A DNA stretch of 64,000 nt from a virus: positions 62,001 to 126,000 of IMG/VR virus record IMGVR_UViG_3300027833_000001; one strand, given 5' to 3'. Below are positions 1-9,141 of this stretch, one piece after another (positions within the stretch are counted from its first letter, which is position 1; the number at the start of each line of letters is the position of its first letter). The translations under genes and the position numbers were made by a program. The notes beneath the pieces are model-generated. The model was not told where the DNA came from. It did not search any database and saw only the letters and a list, made by a program, of their open reading frames with translations.

Positions 1-11
1 TTAATATCCAT

Positions 12-410
12 ATGACAATCAGCGCACTGACTATTCCTACTCTAGGAGATTTCATAGACAAGATTTACAGTCTACGTAAAGAATACAAAGCAGGATTATG
101 GATTAGTTCTAACACTATTGTTAAACCTGAATGTTTAGATCCATATATTTTTGGTGATAAAATTGCATTTTACTTAGAAGATGTTCTTACTAAGCTAACT
201 GATCCAAATGACAAAGATCAGAAAGAATGTTTAGAAGGCATTCTTGTAGGAATGAAGTCTAGTAAAGTAAATATAAAAGAAGTAAATGATTTTAAAAATT
301 ATTTGGATGAGATTGATAGGAGACGAAATACGAATTGGCGAATTCTTTATCCTGTTATCAGTGATATAACGGAGACAATTACGGAGAATATAATTGGCAC
401 GTCAAGATGA
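12..410 (+). CDS. hypothetical protein, first gene of sugar operon
   Basis: I do not recognise this 132-residue soluble protein. It has no membrane segment and no obvious catalytic motif; the middle (about residues 50-105) is rich in charged helical sequence and contains an NDKDQKE stretch. No stop codon is visible in frame in the 11 bases before the ATG, so the real gene may begin upstream of the window. Its end overlaps the TTG start of the next gene by 17 bases, so the two are probably translationally coupled and it belongs to the same operon as the glycosyltransferase-like genes that follow. Confidence 0.6.
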   Translation: MTISALTIPTLGDFIDKIYSLRKEYKAGLWISSNTIVKPECLDPYIFGDKIAFYLEDVLTKLTDPNDKDQKECLEGILVGMKSSKVNIKEVNDFKNYLDEIDRRRNTNWRILYPVISDITETITENIIGTSR

Positions 411-1980
411 GCCTTTAACTGCCAATCAGGGCGATAGGATAATATTACTTTTAGAACGTATTGCAGAAGCACTTGAACATCCAAAACTTAGCCACAATAC
501 GACCACGATATCTAATACTATTCCTAGACCGAATCTTGGTAGATATGAACAGGCAGAGTATCCAGAAATTACTTTCAATGTATTCTTTGATAGATTCAAT
601 GAGTCTGTTACTAACCCCAATGGTAATGGACAAGCACAATACCCTCCAAATGGAAGTTTAAAAGATCATATTTGGGATACTATTTTCCAAAGAATGAAAA
701 CACATACGTTTGCAATAAGAGCATACGATGTAAAAGACTATGAAAGCGCATCAAAGTCATTTGATGAGAATGATGTCAATATTTTCCCAGTAGATTTGTG
801 GGTAGATATGGAATTTGGCAAATCAATATCATCAATATCAGATAACGCAAAGAAGCTAATTGCAGACAAAAAACTATCACTGTTCTTATGTCTAATGGGT
901 GAAGCGTTTGGATGTGATTATGAAGACTGGATAGCTAAACTCTCACAAGCAATTATAGGACATGGTCTTGCACAAGGTAAGATTGCAATATCATGTGCTG
1001 ACTTACGATTCCCAGAAAACTACGAAGAGTGGTCTAAAGACAATACTAAAATAACTTCCATGTTTAAATTTGAGAATATATTTCCATATGAATATTTTCA
1101 GTTGTTATATGCAGAACAATTTCAAGCAAGAACTGGTAGATGGTTACCTGAAGGCAAGCCAGCTAAATTCGGTAATATAGATGCACTAAGACCTATAAGC
1201 GAGGCTGAAGTCATGTTGAGTGTTCCTGATGGAACTACTAAGACTAAAGACTTCTTATGTATGAATGCCAGATCGAGACCACATAGAATTGCTATGGTAT
1301 CAGAACTGCATAGATTAGGATTAGATAATAACTTTATTAGTTTATTGTTTAGAGGTGATGATGTTGATAGTATTGTTAACCAAGATGGAATAATTAATTT
1401 TATCCGCAATGAATATATGGACACTGAAGCGAAACTAAATCACTTCAACACAATGTTTGTTAAGAATAGAAGTAAGAGAAAAATAATACTAGATGCAGAT
1501 GAAGCAGTCCATGCAGATGATAGAATACTTAATACCAAATATTTTGATGAGTCTTATTTTAGTCTTGTTACAGAAACAAATTTTGGAGTAACACTTGGTG
1601 AAGGTCAATTTCATCAAGAGTCATACAACACAACGATGTTTATTACAGAGAAGACATTTAAACCTATAGCGTATTTTCATCCTATTATTGTTTTAGGATC
1701 TCCTTATACATTAGCATTTTTAAAAGACGAGGGTTACGATACTTTCGAAGAGATGTTTGATGAGTCATATGATTTAATACTTGATCCACAAGAACGCTTT
1801 AACGCTGTTGTTACCCAAGTGAACAACTGGTGTAGAAAACCAGAAAAAGAAAAACGAGAGATATACGATTCAGTTAAGAAGAAGTTACATCACAATCATT
1901 GCCACTTTATCGGTAGATTTGATACACTGAGAAGAAGGGAGAAAAACTACTACAGGTATTTAGGGGCAAAATTAAGATGA
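394..1980 (+). CDS. glycosyltransferase-like protein (phage paralogue family, copy 1)
   Basis: This 528-residue protein is the first of four related proteins in the window. Shared landmarks are a SRPHR block (about residues 290-298), an ITEKTFKPIAYFHP block (about 415-430) and a GYDTFEEMFDESYD block (about 446-460). The ITEK...G-P-x-I-x-x-G layout resembles the donor-binding C-terminal half of GT-B enzymes such as GT10 fucosyltransferases; that is inference, not an assignment. The start is a TTG at 394 preceded by GGAG with a 7-base gap; the next in-frame Met is about 110 residues further in, and the N-terminus (LTANQGDRIILLLERIAEAL) looks like a genuine helix. The stop overlaps the ATG of the next, closely similar gene. 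Confidence 0.7.
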   Translation: MARQDEPLTANQGDRIILLLERIAEALEHPKLSHNTTTISNTIPRPNLGRYEQAEYPEITFNVFFDRFNESVTNPNGNGQAQYPPNGSLKDHIWDTIFQRMKTHTFAIRAYDVKDYESASKSFDENDVNIFPVDLWVDMEFGKSISSISDNAKKLIADKKLSLFLCLMGEAFGCDYEDWIAKLSQAIIGHGLAQGKIAISCADLRFPENYEEWSKDNTKITSMFKFENIFPYEYFQLLYAEQFQARTGRWLPEGKPAKFGNIDALRPISEAEVMLSVPDGTTKTKDFLCMNARSRPHRIAMVSELHRLGLDNNFISLLFRGDDVDSIVNQDGIINFIRNEYMDTEAKLNHFNTMFVKNRSKRKIILDADEAVHADDRILNTKYFDESYFSLVTETNFGVTLGEGQFHQESYNTTMFITEKTFKPIAYFHPIIVLGSPYTLAFLKDEGYDTFEEMFDESYDLILDPQERFNAVVTQVNNWCRKPEKEKREIYDSVKKKLHHNHCHFIGRFDTLRRREKNYYRYLGAKLR

Positions 1981-3386
1981 AAATAAATTTATTCTATGAT
2001 AGATTCGGTGAAAGTGAAGAAGGTAAGTATCTTGTTAATGGTAGCACATTTGATATGCAATTTGAACACCACCCACAGGCATTGACTAGTTGTAGTGTTT
2101 ATCCTAGTATGGTCCACGCCGGAGTTGATGTCACTGCCCAAAATACGATGGATCGTAAGGCGGTCAACATCTATCCAGTAGACTTATGGGTACATATGAA
2201 CTTTGATACAGTCATTGATAAGATATCAGAAGAAGCAAAGACACTGATAAGAAAAGGAGACTTAATACTGTATCTAACTCTTTCTGGTGAGGCTTTTGGA
2301 TGTGATGAGCAAAATTGGATAGCAGATTTAACAGATGGCATTGTAAGGAACAACCTGACTGATGCTAAGATTGCAATACAATGTGCCGATATGAATTTTG
2401 AAGCTAACTATGATGCTTGGTTAAAAAACAACCAAGTAAGTTATACATTCCGTAATGTGTTCTCAATAGACTTTTTTCAGTGGACGTACTCAAAGCAATT
2501 TCAGATGCGAACTGGTAAATGGAGTTGGGAGAACAATGCTCCCAAAAGATATAATGGTATACAAGTCATGTTTCCAAATGAAGTATTACATGGCACTACT
2601 CCTGGCACTGAGAAAACTGGTGACTTACTATGCTTAAATGGAATGTCTAGACCACATAGAATCGCAACTGTCGCTGAGTTACATAGACTTGGTTGTTCGA
2701 ATGACTTTGTAAGTTTATTGTGGCGGTACCAAGATATAAATAATCTAACAGGACTAGATAATGTAAAGAGTCATATCATGGATAACCTATTAGCGTCGGC
2801 TGAACAGAAAGAATATTTTAATGAATATTTCGATATAAGTCCCAACAATATTCAACCACATCCAGGAATTATTGATATTGACCTACAAGAAAATATTTTC
2901 TTGAATGATGATAGAAGAATTGAATTATCACACTACACAAAAACTTTTTTCAGTCTAGTTACCGAAACTGTTTTTGATTCAGGTAAGTCTGCGGTCAACA
3001 AAAATGGGTTTACGAGTATTGATCAGTTTGATAACGGTATATGTTTTATTACAGAAAAGACATATAAACCTATAGCGTATTTTCATCCATTCATTCTTAT
3101 GGGTTCTTTTAAGTCACTTGAATACTTACGAAAATCAGGATACGAAACTTTTCCAGAAATGTTTGATGAGAGTTATGACACTATGGAAGATTCTAAAGAC
3201 AGATTTAATGCTGTTATAGAACAAGTACGATTATGGAAAGAAAAAACACAAGAAGAAAAAATCACAATTTATGATTCTATTGTACCAAAGTTGGTACACA
3301 ATCATAATACTTTAATAAAGAAGTCTGCCCTACTTGATGCGGTAGCGTTTGAAGACTATAGTAAAATAGGGAGTGCATTGTTATGA
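1977..3386 (+). CDS. glycosyltransferase-like protein (copy 2)
   Basis: A 469-residue tandem paralogue of the preceding gene, sharing NLFYDRFGES-like N-terminal sequence, IYPVDLWV, SRPHR (about residues 222-228), ITEKTYKPIAYFHP (about 357-371) and GYETFPEMFDESYD (about 388-401). It lacks the first 60 or so residues of copy 1. The pair is similar even at DNA level: a 23-base identical run lies at 1660-1682 and 3066-3088, which points to a fairly recent tandem duplication or gene conversion. It starts with an ATGA overlap with copy 1 and ends with an ATGA overlap with the dehydrogenase gene. A role in transferring sugars is inferred from motif shape and from neighbours in sugar metabolism. Confidence 0.7.
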   Translation: MKINLFYDRFGESEEGKYLVNGSTFDMQFEHHPQALTSCSVYPSMVHAGVDVTAQNTMDRKAVNIYPVDLWVHMNFDTVIDKISEEAKTLIRKGDLILYLTLSGEAFGCDEQNWIADLTDGIVRNNLTDAKIAIQCADMNFEANYDAWLKNNQVSYTFRNVFSIDFFQWTYSKQFQMRTGKWSWENNAPKRYNGIQVMFPNEVLHGTTPGTEKTGDLLCLNGMSRPHRIATVAELHRLGCSNDFVSLLWRYQDINNLTGLDNVKSHIMDNLLASAEQKEYFNEYFDISPNNIQPHPGIIDIDLQENIFLNDDRRIELSHYTKTFFSLVTETVFDSGKSAVNKNGFTSIDQFDNGICFITEKTYKPIAYFHPFILMGSFKSLEYLRKSGYETFPEMFDESYDTMEDSKDRFNAVIEQVRLWKEKTQEEKITIYDSIVPKLVHNHNTLIKKSALLDAVAFEDYSKIGSALL

Positions 3387-4537
3387 AAATAGGCTTTATT
3401 GGATTCGGTAAATTGGGTCAACCATGTGGAGAAGTAATTAAACTTAAAGGGCATGATGTAAAGGCATATGATGTAGCTAAAATTGATACATTCGTGCCAA
3501 TGTGTGACACTATAGAAGAAACTGTCAAAGATAGGCATATTGTGTTTGTTGCAGTTCCCACACCACATGATCCAGCGTATGAAGGAAGTTCGCCAACACA
3601 TCACTTACCTCCAAAAGACTTTTCTTATGATATCGTGAAAGATGTTATTATAGAAGCTAATAAACACATGAATCCAGACCAAATGTTGGTGGTTATAAGC
3701 ACTGTGTTACCGGGCACTGTACGTAGAGAGTTCGTACCATTAGTTACTAACACTAGATTTGTATATAACCCATACTTGATTGCTATGGGTACAGTCGCTT
3801 GGGATATGGTAAACCCAGAGATGGTAATGATTGGCACAGAAGATGGTGACACATCTAAAGAAGCTGGAGAACTAATTTACTTTTATGCAAGTATCATGGA
3901 GAATGATCCTCGTTATGTTGTAGGCACATGGGATGAATGTGAGTGTATCAAAGTTTTCTACAATACATTTATTAGTGCCAAGATAGGTCTTGTGAACATG
4001 ATACAAGATGTTGCAGAAAAACAGGGTAATATCAATGTTGATGTTGTTGCAGATGCATTGAGAGATAGCACTCAAAGAATTATGGGTCCTTCTTATATGA
4101 AACCTGGCATGGGTGACGGCGGTGCTTGTCACCCCAGAGACAATATTGCTTTACGTTATATGGCTGAAGAATTAAATCTTGGTTATGATATGTTTGCTGA
4201 AATTATGAAAGCTAGAGACATACAAGCAGAGAATATGGCAAAAGCCATACTGGATAAAGGAGAAGTTGTATACTTCACTTCAGACAGCTACAAACCAAAA
4301 GTCAAATATACAAATGGTAGTTATAGTTTACTTGTACAAGATTACGTAAAATCTTTGGGAGGGGAAGTGGCAACTGATCCATCTTGTGCAGAAGTTATTG
4401 TTATTGTACACCAAGGAGATACAGTGGGAGATGACGTACAAGTACCTAAAGAGGTTATCTACTTTGATCCTTGGAGAACATACAAGAGCGATACTAATTA
4501 TGTTATCCATTACGGCAATACAAGGAGAATTAAATGA
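3383..4537 (+). CDS. UDP-glucose/GDP-mannose-type 6-dehydrogenase
   Basis: A 384-residue NAD-dependent nucleotide-sugar dehydrogenase. The family oxidises C6 of a UDP- or GDP-sugar twice to give a uronic acid. Visible signs are the N-terminal Rossmann motif GFIGFGKLG (residues 4-12), a central helix with FYNTFISAKIGLVNM, and GGACHPRDN, where Cys249 sits where the family's catalytic cysteine in GGSCFPKD-type motifs lies. The C-terminal third is the UDP-binding Rossmann half and ends in YFDPWR. It is slightly short for the family (usually 400-450). It is coupled to both neighbours by ATGA overlaps. It probably supplies an acidic sugar donor for the glycosyltransferases around it; the actual substrate cannot be read from sequence. 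Confidence 0.85.
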   Translation: MKIGFIGFGKLGQPCGEVIKLKGHDVKAYDVAKIDTFVPMCDTIEETVKDRHIVFVAVPTPHDPAYEGSSPTHHLPPKDFSYDIVKDVIIEANKHMNPDQMLVVISTVLPGTVRREFVPLVTNTRFVYNPYLIAMGTVAWDMVNPEMVMIGTEDGDTSKEAGELIYFYASIMENDPRYVVGTWDECECIKVFYNTFISAKIGLVNMIQDVAEKQGNINVDVVADALRDSTQRIMGPSYMKPGMGDGGACHPRDNIALRYMAEELNLGYDMFAEIMKARDIQAENMAKAILDKGEVVYFTSDSYKPKVKYTNGSYSLLVQDYVKSLGGEVATDPSCAEVIVIVHQGDTVGDDVQVPKEVIYFDPWRTYKSDTNYVIHYGNTRRIK

Positions 4538-4647
4538 AACAACTATGGGACAAAATACGCGCACCATATCTCAGATGGAAACTAAAACGAGAGTATAGGA
4601 AACGCATCAAAGAATTACAAGATAGAGATCCTTTTATATATGATTGA
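4534..4647 (+). CDS. 37-residue basic peptide
   Basis: A very small gene that starts in an ATGA overlap with the dehydrogenase stop, has a good Shine-Dalgarno (AAGGAG, 5 bases before the ATG) and ends inside the start region of the carbamoyltransferase. The product is strongly basic in the middle (RWKLKREYRKRIKEL) and ends in DRDPFIYD. The continuous coupling to both neighbours argues that it is translated. Function unknown; it may mainly carry ribosomes into the downstream gene, or be a small RNA-binding or protein-binding peptide. Confidence 0.55.
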   Translation: MKQLWDKIRAPYLRWKLKREYRKRIKELQDRDPFIYD

Positions 4648-6079
4648 ATGGGGAGTTAGTGCTGGCACACATGATGCCTCTTTGACTGTGATGTACGACA
4701 ATGGTTGGTCTACACCAGAAATTATTTTTGCATCGCATTCTGAAAGATATAGCAGATTTAAAAATGACAAGCACTTAAATGAAAGTTTAATACGTGAGGC
4801 TCTCAAGTATGGGCGACCCGATGTGGTTTACTGGTATGAGAATCCTCTACTTAAAGCAACTCGTAAGTTATATGCTAGACAGAGTAAACCTTGGCTTAGT
4901 CCTAAGAAGTATCTTAGAGAATGGGGTATCGATGCACCAGTAAAATGGGGTAATCACCATGAGAGTCATATGGCAGCCGGGTACTATACACGACCAAAAA
5001 ATTGGAGTACTGATTGTGCTACTCTTGTTATTGATGCTATAGGAGAATGGACAACTACTAGCATTTGGTACAATGATGAGCAATTGTGGACTCAGAATTA
5101 TCCTAAATCATTCGGATTGTTTTATTCTGCATTTACAGATAGAATTGGATTGAAAGCAAATGAAGATGAATATATTCTTATGGGTATGGCAGCCTACGGT
5201 GACCCTTCTAGATTTCATAGAGAGGTATTGGATCTTTGGCATTCCGGTGTTAATCTCCATAGAGGTATTTCTTGGTGGATGCCTGAACTTACTGAAGACG
5301 ATTATTTCGATGTAGCCGCGGCTGTTCAAACAGTATATGAGTATCAGTTTAGAATGTTACTTCAGAAAGCCCATACAATAACAAATACAAATAATCTAGT
5401 TTTTATGGGTGGGTGTGCATTGAATTGTCTTGCAAATCGATTGATACCAGATTACTTCAAGAATCATTGGATAATGCCTAATCCAGGAGATGCTGGTTCT
5501 TCATTGGGCGCTATATTAGCACACAAGAAATGTCATATTGATTTTAATGTTTATTTGGGTGAATCCATATATGGTAAATATCCAGTTAAGGCTTTGTTAG
5601 AGGAATTGAAAACTACTGGTATTGTAGGTGTTGCAAACGGTCAAGCAGAGTTTGGACCTAGAGCATTGGGTAATAGAAGTTTATTAGCTGATCCTAGAGG
5701 TAAGAAGATGCAAGACAAAGTAAACGCAATCAAACAACGACAAGAGTTTAGACCATTCGCTCCAGTTATTCTACAGAGAAACGCATATAAGTATTTTGAT
5801 GTGAATAAAAACTTTTCATCTCCGTATATGCAACAAGTAGTCAGATGTTTAGAGCCTAAAAAGTATCCTGCAATAGTACATAAAGATGGTACTAGCAGAG
5901 TTCAGACAGTAACTAGTCAAGATCATAAAGGGTTATACAAGCTACTGACACGATGGGAAGCAGAAACAGGATGTCCTATGTTGTTAAACACTAGTCTTAA
6001 TATCAAAGGTGAGCCAATAGTAAACTCCAGACAAGATGCTGAAGACTTTGAAATGGAATATGGTGTAAAGGTCTTTTAA
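4640..6079 (+). CDS. carbamoyltransferase (NodU/CmcH/TobZ family)
   Basis: A 479-residue O-carbamoyltransferase, a family that moves a carbamoyl group from carbamoyl phosphate, via carbamoyl-adenylate, to a hydroxyl on a sugar or other small molecule. The N-terminal ASKHA-fold part shows GVSAGTHDAS near the start, the metal-binding NHHESHMAAGYY motif (about 105-116) and an FMGGCALNC block. The C-terminal part shows FGPRALGNRS (about 337-347), RQEFRPFAPV and LLNTSLNIKGEP (about 447-458), all typical. At 479 residues it is shorter than usual for the family (about 550-600). It lies between a sugar dehydrogenase and an SGNH-like protein, so carbamoylation of a phage-directed glycan is the simplest reading. 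Confidence 0.9.
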   Translation: MIEWGVSAGTHDASLTVMYDNGWSTPEIIFASHSERYSRFKNDKHLNESLIREALKYGRPDVVYWYENPLLKATRKLYARQSKPWLSPKKYLREWGIDAPVKWGNHHESHMAAGYYTRPKNWSTDCATLVIDAIGEWTTTSIWYNDEQLWTQNYPKSFGLFYSAFTDRIGLKANEDEYILMGMAAYGDPSRFHREVLDLWHSGVNLHRGISWWMPELTEDDYFDVAAAVQTVYEYQFRMLLQKAHTITNTNNLVFMGGCALNCLANRLIPDYFKNHWIMPNPGDAGSSLGAILAHKKCHIDFNVYLGESIYGKYPVKALLEELKTTGIVGVANGQAEFGPRALGNRSLLADPRGKKMQDKVNAIKQRQEFRPFAPVILQRNAYKYFDVNKNFSSPYMQQVVRCLEPKKYPAIVHKDGTSRVQTVTSQDHKGLYKLLTRWEAETGCPMLLNTSLNIKGEPIVNSRQDAEDFEMEYGVKVF

Positions 6080-6777
6080 TGCGTATCGTAGTTGGTGGTG
6101 ATAGTTGGACTAAAGGATGGGGCTTGGATTTTGCGATGGGTCAAGCACCATGGCCATGTTACTTAGACGGTAATAATGAAGTTAATAATGTCTCGCAAAG
6201 TGGTGATAGCAACTCAATAATCTGCCAAGAAATAAAATCAGCATATCATAAAAATAAACCCGATCTAATCATTGTCGGATGGACAAGTATGCTGAGATGT
6301 CACACAACAAGAGGCACTAAAGGTTGCCCCGCTGAGTCGTCCTATGTAGAGTGGTTAGCGAACAAATATGAAGCATCAACTATTGATGACTTTAGAAGTC
6401 AATGGTTTGATTATGTAAATCAGATTGAATCATTACCCTGCAATGTAATACACTTTACTGTATTTGGAGATGAATTACCACCTGTTAAGAACAAGATAGA
6501 TAAATCATATCTGGAGTATCTTGCCAACGACTCGGGCTATAACTTTCTATATCGTATCCCAACATTTGAGTTTGGACTATTACAGAAAGAAAGCGCCAAA
6601 AGCATGAAAATGTTATTTCAAAATTCTGGTGTTGAAGACTATGAATTGGCGTGTTTTGAAAGAGATAAAGTCCAGCTAGATTTTCAAAGCTCCAATTTTC
6701 AGATATGTGGTCATCCTACACATATAGGACACATGAAATGGGGAGAGGAAGTAAACCGTGCCATTCGATCATTATAA
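6079..6777 (+). CDS. SGNH/GDSL-hydrolase-like protein
   Basis: A 232-residue cytoplasmic protein with the layout of SGNH hydrolases. Block I is GGDSWTKGWG (residues 7-16) with the nucleophile serine in GDS. An Asn-containing block II-like region is QSGDSNS. The C-terminal block V is HPTHIGHMKWGEE (about residues 212-224), with a late histidine as expected for the catalytic His. The family removes or transfers acyl groups on sugars and lipids. The ATG overlaps the stop of the carbamoyltransferase (TAATG), so it is coupled. Together they suggest acyl or carbamoyl editing of a glycan. The exact substrate is unknown. Confidence 0.65.
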   Translation: MRIVVGGDSWTKGWGLDFAMGQAPWPCYLDGNNEVNNVSQSGDSNSIICQEIKSAYHKNKPDLIIVGWTSMLRCHTTRGTKGCPAESSYVEWLANKYEASTIDDFRSQWFDYVNQIESLPCNVIHFTVFGDELPPVKNKIDKSYLEYLANDSGYNFLYRIPTFEFGLLQKESAKSMKMLFQNSGVEDYELACFERDKVQLDFQSSNFQICGHPTHIGHMKWGEEVNRAIRSL

Positions 6778-7957
6778 TTTTATATCATGTGTGACTGACA
6801 ATGTAGAAACAGTATTTTTTAAGAACGAAGAAGTAGAAGCTGAACACTACATAGACAAAAGACCCAGAGAAGAAGTATATCACTACTTGGTAGATAGTGC
6901 CTTTAATTTTGAAAAGGACACTATGGTAATATATGTCAAGGGCTACAAGTATAGCAATGGACATTCAAGTATTGTTAATCATATAAAGAAAGTCTCTCCC
7001 AAAAAAATAATCATATTCAATGATGACGCACACACTCCTTGGCAAGAACTTGATCTCATTATAGATACGCTTAGAGGTAAGACGCATGAAGGTCTTCTTA
7101 TCTCATATCTTGTTGCAGAGTCTGGCATAGAAGACTACGAGATATATGACTGTGAGTATGGTGCTTTACACTACTACCACAGCAACATACAAGCCGATAG
7201 GTACCATTACTACAATATATGGACTCATACGTATGTTCCACATTCTAGATTGTTATTAGAAGAATATAAACCCAATGATGATATTCAATACAAAGTTTGT
7301 TGTTGCAGTAAGAAGCCAGACATACATAGAGCATTAGCCGCCATCTGTTTAATTGGCAGAGAAGATGTTAAGTTGACGTATTACGAAAAGCATAGATTAC
7401 AAGAGATACATCGAATGATTTCTTATACGAATACTGACAAAGTTATCAATCCACCAGAACCTACATTTATGACATTGCCAGAAAAGTACAAGAAGTTGAT
7501 TAATGATAATCACAAAAAGTTTTTAGAAACTGACTTGACTTGGGACGTAAGTGCGATAAACCAGATTGCTGGACATGAGCAAGTCAAGACAATAGCACTA
7601 TCTAGAGATTCATTCCTAACAGTTGTACCAGAAACTCTGTGGGATACACAAACCAGATTCTGGTCAGAGAAGACATTAAAACCTATGTTGATGCACAGAC
7701 CTTTTGTGTTATTAGCCCCACCAAAAACATTAGACAAAATACGAAGATTAGGATTTCAGACGTTTAGTAATTTTTGGGATGAGTCTTATGATGAAGAATT
7801 GGATCATGGAAAAAGATTTGCTATGGTAATGGATATCGTGGATGATATTCTAAATAAAAGTAAGGAAGATTTAATATTTCTTTTAAAAGAAATGGGACCC
7901 ATACTAGCACACAATTTAAATCATGTGAGTGAGTTGACAAAGAGGAAAATAATGTAG
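6758..7957 (+). CDS. glycosyltransferase-like protein (copy 3, divergent)
   Basis: A 399-residue divergent member of the paralogue family of the first two large genes. The C-terminal signature is kept: WSEKTLKPMLMHRPFVLLAPP (about residues 300-320) followed by a GFQTFSNFWDESYDE block (about 331-345). The N-terminal half differs, so this copy may use another acceptor. It starts at a GTG inside the previous gene, with AGAGGAAG about 7 bases upstream; the next Met is too far in to be the start. It ends directly against the ATG of the next gene. Confidence 0.6.
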   Translation: MPFDHYNFISCVTDNVETVFFKNEEVEAEHYIDKRPREEVYHYLVDSAFNFEKDTMVIYVKGYKYSNGHSSIVNHIKKVSPKKIIIFNDDAHTPWQELDLIIDTLRGKTHEGLLISYLVAESGIEDYEIYDCEYGALHYYHSNIQADRYHYYNIWTHTYVPHSRLLLEEYKPNDDIQYKVCCCSKKPDIHRALAAICLIGREDVKLTYYEKHRLQEIHRMISYTNTDKVINPPEPTFMTLPEKYKKLINDNHKKFLETDLTWDVSAINQIAGHEQVKTIALSRDSFLTVVPETLWDTQTRFWSEKTLKPMLMHRPFVLLAPPKTLDKIRRLGFQTFSNFWDESYDEELDHGKRFAMVMDIVDDILNKSKEDLIFLLKEMGPILAHNLNHVSELTKRKIM

Positions 7958-8797
7958 ATGGCTGAAATACTCCACATGAAAACCAGAAAGGTTGATATAG
8001 AACAGATTCATGTATATGGATGTTCGATGCCAGCTGGTGATGAATTGACTGTTCCAAGAGATAAAGACTATGTTCCTTTGGCAGGAAAAGAACTATTGGC
8101 GTGCGAAAAATCTGACAAACGGCAAGCATTCCCAAAGACTGTTGGTGATCATTTTGATATACCAGTTATCAATAATGCATTTTGGGGTGCATCAAATGAG
8201 CAGAGTGCATACATCTTACTTGAAGATATAATGAAACAAAGAATAGAGCGCAACCATGCAGTGTTCTTTTGTGTTACAATGATAACCCGTATTATGCACT
8301 TTGATAAAGATGATGGACACCCAATGTCTTTACAATTGGGTAAACCAGATGTGCTGAATAAAATTGCAGATGATGAGACTATAGTTAATCATTATAACGA
8401 CTTTAAGATGTTGTACCAATACTACACAACGATGCATCAAGTTATGTTGTTATGTAAATCTATAGGTGCTCCATTGTTCTTCATACCGATGTATGAACAT
8501 CCTACATGGAACTTAATGAGAGACTATATTCCATATGATCGTAAACTTAAAAAGAAACCGGATATAGTCAGGAATGAATGGAAATTTAGAAAAATTATTG
8601 ATAATATAGCAAGAGAAATGAATGGAGTATCTCTTTGTATAAATCCTATACGTATTGCAACATTCAACTGGTATACCAACAGTTTAGAGGAAAAGGGTAA
8701 AAAATATTATAGTGCAGGAGGTCATCCTAATAAATATGCACATGACCAGTATGCACAGAGATTAATTGAATTGCTAACACCCGAAAAAGCTAAATAG
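7958..8797 (+). CDS. SGNH-hydrolase-like protein
   Basis: A 279-residue protein resembling the SGNH-like protein encoded at 6079. A block I-like YGCSMPAGDE lies at about residues 20-29 (GCS in place of GDS), NNAFWGASNEQSAY (about 72-85) fits the block II/III region, and GGHPNKYAHDQYAQRL near the C-terminus carries the expected late His in a HPN context. The ATG abuts the TAG of the preceding gene; a second ATG at 7976 is possible. The replaced Asp in block I is common in divergent phage members. Activity is therefore inferred rather than seen. This is the last gene of the sugar operon, and its stop lies in the next late-promoter-like motif. Confidence 0.5.
   Translation: MAEILHMKTRKVDIEQIHVYGCSMPAGDELTVPRDKDYVPLAGKELLACEKSDKRQAFPKTVGDHFDIPVINNAFWGASNEQSAYILLEDIMKQRIERNHAVFFCVTMITRIMHFDKDDGHPMSLQLGKPDVLNKIADDETIVNHYNDFKMLYQYYTTMHQVMLLCKSIGAPLFFIPMYEHPTWNLMRDYIPYDRKLKKKPDIVRNEWKFRKIIDNIAREMNGVSLCINPIRIATFNWYTNSLEEKGKKYYSAGGHPNKYAHDQYAQRLIELLTPEKAK
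8789..8796 (+). promoter_or_regulatory. T4-type late promoter (GCTAAATA)
   Basis: The octamer GCTAAATA matches the NTAAATA late-promoter core of T4-like cyanophages. It contains part of the stop codon of the preceding gene and is followed by GAATT and then the ATG at 8802. The same spacing is seen before the gp25 gene. Transcription from such a site normally begins 6-7 bases downstream, at or next to this ATG. Confidence 0.5.
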
Positions 8798-8801
8798 AAT
8801 T

Positions 8802-9110
8802 ATGAGCAATGTCATTCAGTTTCCATTGAATGCGAGATCACCAGAATATGAACCATCTGGTTATCGTATAAACCTTTACACGGAAGATCAAATAGAAGTG
8901 GTCTTACTCTGTGTCAACCTCTGTGAAGAGCAAGATTCCACAAAAAAATACGCGCGGAAGGATCTAAAATTAATGGATCCAGTATTCGTTATGGTCCGTA
9001 TGAACGTCTGTTTAGACAATAAATTTCTTTCACAACCAGCAAAGGAGGCGATCTTAAAAATTGTTAATTCAATCGAAGTAATTCCTATATCATCACTACA
9101 GCAAAAGTAA
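8802..9110 (+). CDS. hypothetical small protein
   Basis: I cannot assign this 102-residue protein. It begins MSNVIQFPLNAR, an N-terminus often seen on small phage proteins, and continues with alternating charged and hydrophobic helices (EDQIEVVLLCVNLCEEQ, then VFVMVRMNVCLDNKF). There is no membrane span. Three cysteines are spread through it without a metal-binding pattern. It sits alone between the sugar operon and phoH, behind a late-promoter-like octamer only 5 bases from its ATG and without a clear Shine-Dalgarno. Confidence 0.6.
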   Translation: MSNVIQFPLNARSPEYEPSGYRINLYTEDQIEVVLLCVNLCEEQDSTKKYARKDLKLMDPVFVMVRMNVCLDNKFLSQPAKEAILKIVNSIEVIPISSLQQK

Positions 9111-9141
9111 GTTTTCACTAACCAACTAGGATTACACAAAT

